Position numbers and translations under genes: made by a program. From assembly GCA_946480245.1 (NCBI GenBank), contig CAMLIZ010000157.1:1-10867 (forward strand): 10,867 nt of DNA, written 5' to 3'. The DNA is from an uncultured Pseudomonadota bacterium (GTDB taxonomy: Bacteria; Pseudomonadota; Gammaproteobacteria; Burkholderiales; Burkholderiaceae). The stretch's first letter is position 1; the number at the start of each line of letters is the position of its first letter. Under the pieces are notes generated by a model. It did no database searches. It was not told the origin of the DNA and worked only from the letters and a program-made list of their open reading frames with translations. Shown here in pieces: positions 7,778-10,867 of the stretch.

Positions 7778-8323
7778 ATGAAGAACATGTGCCGCGCGAT
7801 TCCTCGCGCCATCTACGTCGGAGTGATGGCCGCATCAACCGTCCTTGCGGGCTGCGCCGGTGGCATTCAGACGAAGCCGCTGACGAACGACCTAATCGTG
7901 GTGGATGTGGGACAAGAGTCCTCAAGCACTACTAGGCTTGTTAGCTTCTATCAGGATGACTTCGATTGCTATGGCTTTGCTGGCAGTGGAAAGCCATCTG
8001 TAGAGATGAACCGGAGGCCGTTCATCACCTTCACCTATCAATACCTTGGAATAGGATCGAGCAACGGACACCTGACGAGCGAGACTTGCACGGGAATCTA
8101 CACGTTTCCTACAGCTGATGCGAAACACTTCCGAATTTCCACAGTGCGTACCGCCGGTGGCTGTGAAGTTCGGGTTGAGTCGGAAACGCGGTCAGACTGG
8201 AATCAGGTTCCACTGGTGCGCCGGGATATGACGACGCCGCTTGTCGACAATAACGGGCCCTGGTGCAACGCGAACCCACAGTTCAAAGGGTCATCGAACC
8301 TCACCAAGCCTCGCGGAACGTGA
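7778..8323 (+). CDS. cassette 1 lipoprotein, unknown function
   Basis: The 181-aa product has a signal sequence with Arg and Lys in the first ten residues, a hydrophobic core (11-24) and the lipobox LAGC, so lipidation is expected at Cys26 and the protein should sit in the cell envelope. The mature domain is mostly beta-prone, with aromatic-rich strands such as PFITFTYQYLG (81-91). It holds four more cysteines (64, 104, 129, 163), enough for two disulfides in the periplasm. AGAGGAA (7761-7767) lies about 10 nt before the ATG as a ribosome binding site. The gene begins about 80 bp inside its cassette, leaving a real 5' leader, unlike cassettes 2-4. Codon and base use are clearly less GC-rich than in the flagellar genes. 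No family is recognised. Confidence 0.85.
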   Translation: MKNMCRAIPRAIYVGVMAASTVLAGCAGGIQTKPLTNDLIVVDVGQESSSTTRLVSFYQDDFDCYGFAGSGKPSVEMNRRPFITFTYQYLGIGSSNGHLTSETCTGIYTFPTADAKHFRISTVRTAGGCEVRVESETRSDWNQVPLVRRDMTTPLVDNNGPWCNANPQFKGSSNLTKPRGT

Positions 8324-8360
8324 TGCGCGGGCTCTGTTCCGGCCCCGTGGCGCGTGAATC

Positions 8361-8438
8361 ACCTAACCCCTCCATCGAGCGGACACCTTACAGCCAGCTG
8401 CGCTGGCCTCCAGGCGCCGCTCATGTCGAACGTTAGCC
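8361..8438 (+). repeat. attC2 (78 nt)
   Basis: Inverse core ACCTAAC (8361-8367), left arm CCATCGAGCGGAC, right arm GCCGCTCATG, core GTTAGCC (8432-8438). The centre holds CCAGC-TGC-GCTGG as a perfect stem-loop. The unequal arms (CATCGAGCGGAC against CATGAGCGGC in complement) leave unpaired bases when folded, the feature integrases use to choose the strand. ATG at 8423. Confidence 0.96.
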
Positions 8439-8441
8439 ACC

Positions 8442-8840
8442 ATGGGAGAGGTTGTGCTTGAGTCCACCGCGGTCGAAGTCGTGCGTGAGTTTTGGCGTCT
8501 CATGGCCACCAACGAATTCACGGCAGTCGGTGCAGTGCTTGGGCCAGAGTTCGTTCTCGAATGGCCGCAGTCAAGCGAGCGCATTCGTGGAGTGGAGCGC
8601 TTCGCTCAAATGAACGCCGAGTACCCGGCGCATGGCCGCTGGTCGTTCACAATCAATCGCGTCGTGGGCGGTGAGTCCGAGGCGGCCTCGGATGTCACAG
8701 TCAGCGATGGGGTCCAAACCGCGAGAGCCATTTCCTTCTTCGAGGTTAGGCAGGGCAAGATCGTGCGGGTGGTGGAGTTCTGGCCTGAGCCATACGAGGC
8801 GCCTGCCAATAGAGCTCACCTGGTCGAGCACATGAAATGA
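8442..8840 (+). CDS. cassette 2 SnoaL/NTF2-like protein
   Basis: The 132-aa product reads as a cytoplasmic single-domain protein of the SnoaL-like NTF2 superfamily, a cone-shaped alpha+beta fold used by small hydrolases, isomerases and many uncharacterised binding proteins. Supporting stretches are the N-terminal helix VEVVREFWRLMATNEFTAVG (11-30), the FVLEWPQSSERIRGVERF segment (37-54) with the usual 'I.G...F' turn, and the C-terminal strands RAISFFEVRQGKIVRVVEFW (95-114), where 'F.v..gkI.rv.ef' is typical. The length fits the family. The ATG lies only 9 nt inside the cassette and has no Shine-Dalgarno sequence; a mini-ORF from the upstream attC overlaps it. The ligand or reaction cannot be inferred. 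Confidence 0.88.
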   Translation: MGEVVLESTAVEVVREFWRLMATNEFTAVGAVLGPEFVLEWPQSSERIRGVERFAQMNAEYPAHGRWSFTINRVVGGESEAASDVTVSDGVQTARAISFFEVRQGKIVRVVEFWPEPYEAPANRAHLVEHMK

Positions 8841-8856
8841 ATACCAGCGGCCTGGC

Positions 8857-8934
8857 GGCTAACCCCTCCATCGAGCGGACGTCTTACCGCCGGCTGCGCC
8901 GTCGGCAAGCCGCCGCTCATGTCGAACGTTAGGC
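8857..8934 (+). repeat. attC3 (78 nt)
   Basis: Inverse core GGCTAAC (8857-8863) and core GTTAGGC (8928-8934), with the shared outer arms. The central hairpin is CTT-A-CCG-C-CGGC, loop TGC, GCCG-T-CGG-C-AAG, in which CTT/AAG, CCG/CGG and CGGC/GCCG pair. ATG at 8919. Confidence 0.97.
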
Positions 8935-8937
8935 CCC

Positions 8938-9294
8938 ATGCGCACCGCTTGCATCGTTGATCCCCGCCTTCTCGGCACGTGGCGTTCGGACGCCGCGTTG
9001 ACGCTTGCCGAATGGGTGTTTGCGGGGAGCAAGTCCAAGGAGGTTCGAGCTAAGCTCGCTGCTGAGTTCGGCAAGCTTGTCATGCGCTACACGCCGGCTC
9101 GGGTGTTCACAGAGTTCGAGGGCAACCGCACTGCGTGCTCGTATCGGGTCGCGGCAACCGACGAGTCGTCTGTTGCCATCGTTCGCCGCACGGAGGGCAG
9201 AGATGAAATTCAACACGTCCACTTCGTTGAGCCAAATGTCCATTGGGTCTCGGTGGGGCGCAACCGAGAGTTCTTTCGCCGTGTTGGGGCCTAA
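8938..9294 (+). CDS. cassette 3 protein of unknown function, 118 aa
   Basis: The product has no signal peptide or membrane segment. It begins VDPRLLGTWRSDAALTLAEW (8-27), followed by a charged helix and a run of beta-prone segments (KLVMRYTPARVFTEFEG, ACSYRVAATDESSVAIV, IQHVHFVEPNVHWVSVG), ending REFFRRVGA. The 'L.GTW.SD' opening followed by short strands suggests a small lipocalin-like beta-barrel, but this is inference. The ATG is 9 nt inside the cassette with no ribosome binding site, and the TAA stop (9292-9294) lies within the inverse core of attC4, so the gene fills the cassette completely. A mini-ORF from attC3 overlaps its start. Confidence 0.83.
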   Translation: MRTACIVDPRLLGTWRSDAALTLAEWVFAGSKSKEVRAKLAAEFGKLVMRYTPARVFTEFEGNRTACSYRVAATDESSVAIVRRTEGRDEIQHVHFVEPNVHWVSVGRNREFFRRVGA

Positions 9295-9366
9295 CCCCTC
9301 CATCGAGCGGACGTCTTACCGCTGGCTGCGCCATCGGCAAGCCGCCGCTCATGTCGAACGTTAGGC
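9289..9366 (+). repeat. attC4 (78 nt)
   Basis: Inverse core GCCTAAC (9289-9295), core GTTAGGC (9360-9366). It differs from attC3 and attC5 in the central hairpin by two changes that keep pairing: CGGC/GCCG became TGGC/GCCA. Its inverse core contains the stop codon of the cassette 3 gene. Its ATG (9351) is in frame with the cassette 4 gene. Confidence 0.97.
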
Positions 9367-9371
9367 GTCCC

Positions 9372-9656
9372 ATGAGCAATCGCACATTCGCCTGCCTACA
9401 GTGCAGAAAGCTCCAGCGCAAAGACCAGAACACCACCGCGTTCTTCTGTCCTCGGTGCGGTAGGGAAAGCATACGAGTGCATTGGAAACTTCACGTTCCC
9501 GCGCCGCGGAAGGTCAAGAAGTGGAACTCGTTCTGGGAGCGTTACCTTTTCGAGCTTCGCCAGATCGAAGAGTTCCGCTCAGACACAAGCATCACCGAGC
9601 TACATCTTCCTCTGCTTAATCAAACGTTGCGCCGGCCGTCGAGGCAAGGGGCATGA
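9372..9656 (+). CDS. cassette 4 small zinc-ribbon protein, 94 aa
   Basis: Starting at ATG 9372, 11 nt inside the cassette, the product is 94 aa. Its N-terminal third is a zinc-ribbon: C8-x2-C11, then C26-x2-C29 (CLQC and CPRC), a four-cysteine knuckle that should bind one zinc ion. The rest is basic and aromatic (IRVHWKLHVPAPRKVKKWNSFW), then a helical tail. Nucleic-acid or protein binding is plausible; no partner can be named. The frame is open upstream through attC4, and an ATG there at 9351 would add seven residues (MSNVRRP). The downstream start was kept as the default because it lies inside the mobile cassette. No ribosome binding site precedes either start. Confidence 0.8.
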   Translation: MSNRTFACLQCRKLQRKDQNTTAFFCPRCGRESIRVHWKLHVPAPRKVKKWNSFWERYLFELRQIEEFRSDTSITELHLPLLNQTLRRPSRQGA

Positions 9657-9702
9657 ACGAAGAATGCTCGTTGTTACCCTCGGTGGCCTTACCAAACCAG
9701 CC

Positions 9703-9780
9703 GCCTAACCCCTCCATCGAGCGGACGTCTTACCGCCGGCTGCGCCGTCGGCAAGCCGCCGCTCATGTCGAACGTTAGGC
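9703..9780 (+). repeat. attC5 (78 nt)
   Basis: Inverse core GCCTAAC (9703-9709), core GTTAGGC (9774-9780). Apart from one base of the inverse core it is identical to attC3, including the full central hairpin. ATG at 9765. Confidence 0.97.
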
Positions 9781-9801
9781 ATCACAGGAGCATGTCACCT
9801 C

Positions 9802-10188
9802 ATGCGTAGCTTAGTCAGGCTCATTCTTGCGCTTGCCGCATTAGCTCCGGTTCTCGCATGCGCGCAGCGAAGCCTTCCTGACGGCTACGTCGCAATCGTC
9901 GAACGTTCTTCACGCATGAAGGCAGGTGAGCAAATCACGCTCGCTAACGTTCACGCGGGTCAGCCAATCGTTGTGTGGCCGGGCGGGAACGCAGAGCCAA
10001 CCGTCCGGGCATTCCAAGATGAAGAGTTTGTTGTCTTGGTCTTTGTGGCCAAGCTGACTGGCGGCACCGAAACGTTCTATCTCAACACCAAGACCAAGCG
10101 GTTCACCCTCATCGAGGCCATCCTGCCATCCGCCACAGAGGCCGGTTTCAAGCCCGGTGTAACGCAAGGGTTGCTGCGCGCAAAGTGA
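9802..10188 (+). CDS. cassette 5 small exported protein, 128 aa
   Basis: The product has a signal peptide: two arginines in the first six residues, a Leu/Ala core (7-18), then VLACAQ. This could be cleaved after ACA by signal peptidase I, or be lipidated at Cys20 (VLAC is an imperfect lipobox). The mature part of about 108 aa is beta-prone, with hydrophobic strands PIVVWPGG (55-62) and EFVVLVFVAK (75-84) and no further cysteines. AGGAG (9786-9790) lies 11 nt before the ATG, the clearest ribosome binding site among cassettes 2-5. A mini-ORF from attC5 also overlaps its start. No family is recognised. The stop falls just before the inverse core of attC6, so the gene nearly fills the cassette. 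Confidence 0.83.
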   Translation: MRSLVRLILALAALAPVLACAQRSLPDGYVAIVERSSRMKAGEQITLANVHAGQPIVVWPGGNAEPTVRAFQDEEFVVLVFVAKLTGGTETFYLNTKTKRFTLIEAILPSATEAGFKPGVTQGLLRAK

Positions 10189-10189
10189 C

Positions 10190-10267
10190 GCCTAACCCCT
10201 CCATCGAGCGGACGTCTTCCGGCATGCTTCGCATGCCTACAGCCGCCGCTCATGTCGAACGTTAGAA
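10190..10267 (+). repeat. attC6 (78 nt)
   Basis: Inverse core GCCTAAC (10190-10196), core GTTAGAA (10261-10267). The last core base is A rather than the usual pyrimidine. Outer arms match the other sites; the centre differs, with a perfect 7-bp hairpin GGCATGC-TTC-GCATGCC. ATG at 10252. Confidence 0.94.
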
Positions 10268-10374
10268 GCCGCAAACAGCCAACACCTCACATTGGGCATT
10301 GGCGAGTGCGAGCAAAAGGCAGCGTACAAATCGCGAGCGTTGAAGCAGCGTGTGGGTAGCGTGGGGCGGTTGGC

Positions 10375-10404
10375 GTGGGCTGTCCGTCCGTTGGCGGCCA
10401 GCGC
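10375..10404 (+). repeat. 30-bp direct repeat, copy A (cassette 6)
   Basis: Begins GTGGGCTGTCCGTCC and ends GGCGGCCAGCGC. It matches copy B at 28 of 30 positions, and the start-to-start distance is 176 bp. The bases before it (GGTTGGC) also partly match those before copy B. Confidence 0.9.
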
Positions 10405-10550
10405 GAGGTCGGAGGTGTGCGAGCGATCTCGTGGCGAGTGGTCCTGTCAAAGCGAGAGATCGCAAACGGCCAAAGCCATCGCACTGGCCGTGGTGGCCTG
10501 CGGTGGTGCGCAGTGCAACGGTTGCTGCAGCAGCCTCGCGTTGAGGTGGT

Positions 10551-10580
10551 GTGGGCTGTCCGTCCATCGGCGGCCAGCGC
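10551..10580 (+). repeat. 30-bp direct repeat, copy B (cassette 6)
   Basis: Same ends as copy A, differing at two nearby positions (CGTTGG in A, CATCGG here). Confidence 0.9.
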
Positions 10581-10797
10581 ACGGTGGTAGCGGCGCGCCT
10601 CGCCTCATGCGAAGGTCAGTATGCGCAGGCAGCCAACGCATAGGTTGGAGTTCATCGCTCGCACGTCGAGGTTGTGCTCCGTCGCCTTTGGCCAAGGGGT
10701 TGCGGGCTCGTGTCTGAGCCGTGCAAACTCGCGCAATCAAAACGGGAGGGTTGCCAGTGCCAAGTCAAAGCGAGTTCGCATGCAAAGCGTCCGCGGC

Positions 10798-10866
10798 ATC
10801 TAACCCCTCCATCGAGCGGACAGTTGTCGGCAAGCCGCCAACTGCCGCTCATGTCGAACGTTAGGC
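10798..10866 (+). repeat. attC7 (69 nt)
   Basis: Inverse core ATCTAAC (10798-10804), core GTTAGGC (10860-10866). It has the shared outer arms and a shorter centre, CAGTTG-T-CGGC-AA-GCCG-C-CAACTG. ATG at 10851. A following cassette begins at 10861 and runs off the window. Confidence 0.95.
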
Positions 10867-10867
10867 C

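Larger units (their letters stand above)
10262..10860 (+). mobile_element. cassette 6: no convincing gene, internal direct repeat
   Basis: This 599-bp cassette, including its attC, has overlapping open frames on both strands but none with a ribosome binding site, plausible composition or recognisable domain; the long plus-strand frame from 10292 looks like a chance opening. It contains a 30-bp direct repeat (10375-10404 and 10551-10580) and the word CGCATGCAAAGC at 10777-10788, close to the attC, also present near the end of cassette 0. A 35-codon frame from the ATG in attC6 ends at 10359. The likeliest readings are a non-coding or RNA-encoding cassette, or a decayed gene. Confidence 0.65.
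7196..10867 (+). mobile_element. integron gene-cassette array (integrase not in window)
   Basis: Seven attC sites in the same orientation divide this region into seven complete cassettes of roughly 410-740 bp, plus the first bases of an eighth. Junctions (G^TT) fall after 7196, 7696, 8432, 8928, 9360, 9774, 10261 and 10860. Each cassette's own left-end bases are complementary to its own inverse core, for example cassette 3 starts GTTAGGCCCC and its inverse core reads GGGGCCTAAC. That is expected if each once existed as a free circle. Sites 2-7 are very alike, as in sedentary chromosomal integrons. The array runs off the right edge. Base composition is visibly less GC-rich than in the flagellar genes. 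Confidence 0.95.

Noticed and set aside
8433..9774. Toxin-antitoxin cassettes, common in chromosomal integrons
   Set aside because: Cassettes 2-4 each hold a single gene with no adjacent partner, and none resembles a known toxin or antitoxin.
10292..10717. 141-codon frame in cassette 6
   Set aside because: No ribosome binding site, odd Ser/Arg/Cys/Trp-rich composition, competing frames on both strands, and it reads the direct repeat in two different frames.
7594..10867. CRISPR array
   Set aside because: The repeated units are 69-108 nt, spaced 330-660 bp apart, imperfectly palindromic and end in GTTRRRY cores; they are attC sites.

Overview
The window looks like part of a chromosome from a GC-rich, flagellated betaproteobacterium, most likely of the order Burkholderiales. 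The evidence is the divergent fliE / fliFGHIJK layout, the FliG and FliI sequences, and the very high GC of the flagellar genes. The genus cannot be fixed from sequence alone.

Left part (1-6611): a core flagellar basal-body and export locus. On the minus strand, reading right to left, are fliF (MS ring), fliG (rotor switch), fliH, fliI and fliJ (export-ATPase complex), and the 5' part of fliK (hook-length ruler), which runs off the left edge. The genes overlap or nearly abut (fliG/fliH 17 bp, fliH/fliI 4 bp, fliI/fliJ and fliJ/fliK 11-nt gaps), so they read as one operon. fliE (MS ring-rod junction) points the other way from a shared 180-bp intergenic region. A small lipoprotein gene (6616-6948) follows fliE after 4 nt.

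Right part (about 7196-10867): a run of integron gene cassettes. Seven attC recombination sites are visible, at about 7595, 8361, 8857, 9289, 9703, 10190 and 10798. Each has an inverse core ending TAAC on the left and a core starting GTTAG on the right. Sites 2-7 share nearly identical outer arms, and five of them are exactly 78 nt, which is typical of a sedentary chromosomal integron. All cassettes face the plus strand, so the attI/integrase end should lie on the left. No integrase gene is visible there: the space between the lipoprotein gene and the first cassette is only about 250 bp. Within the window this is therefore an integrase-less attC cluster (CALIN-like) or an array whose integrase lies elsewhere. 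The array continues past the right edge.

Cassette contents: cassette 0 has no convincing gene but shows hairpins and repeated words. Cassette 1 encodes a 181-aa lipoprotein, cassette 2 a SnoaL/NTF2-like protein, cassette 3 a 118-aa protein of unknown function, cassette 4 a small zinc-ribbon protein, and cassette 5 a small secreted protein. Cassette 6 has no convincing gene and carries an internal 30-bp direct repeat.

The least expected observation is that attC sites 2-7 all contain an ATG (ATGTCGAACGTTAG) just before the cassette junction. In three cassettes this opens a mini-ORF that overlaps the cassette gene's start codon and ends 18-20 nt past its first base. In a fourth it is in frame with the cassette gene. 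This resembles the translation-coupling mini-ORF known from the attI1 site of class 1 integrons, but here it would be supplied by every cassette's own attC.
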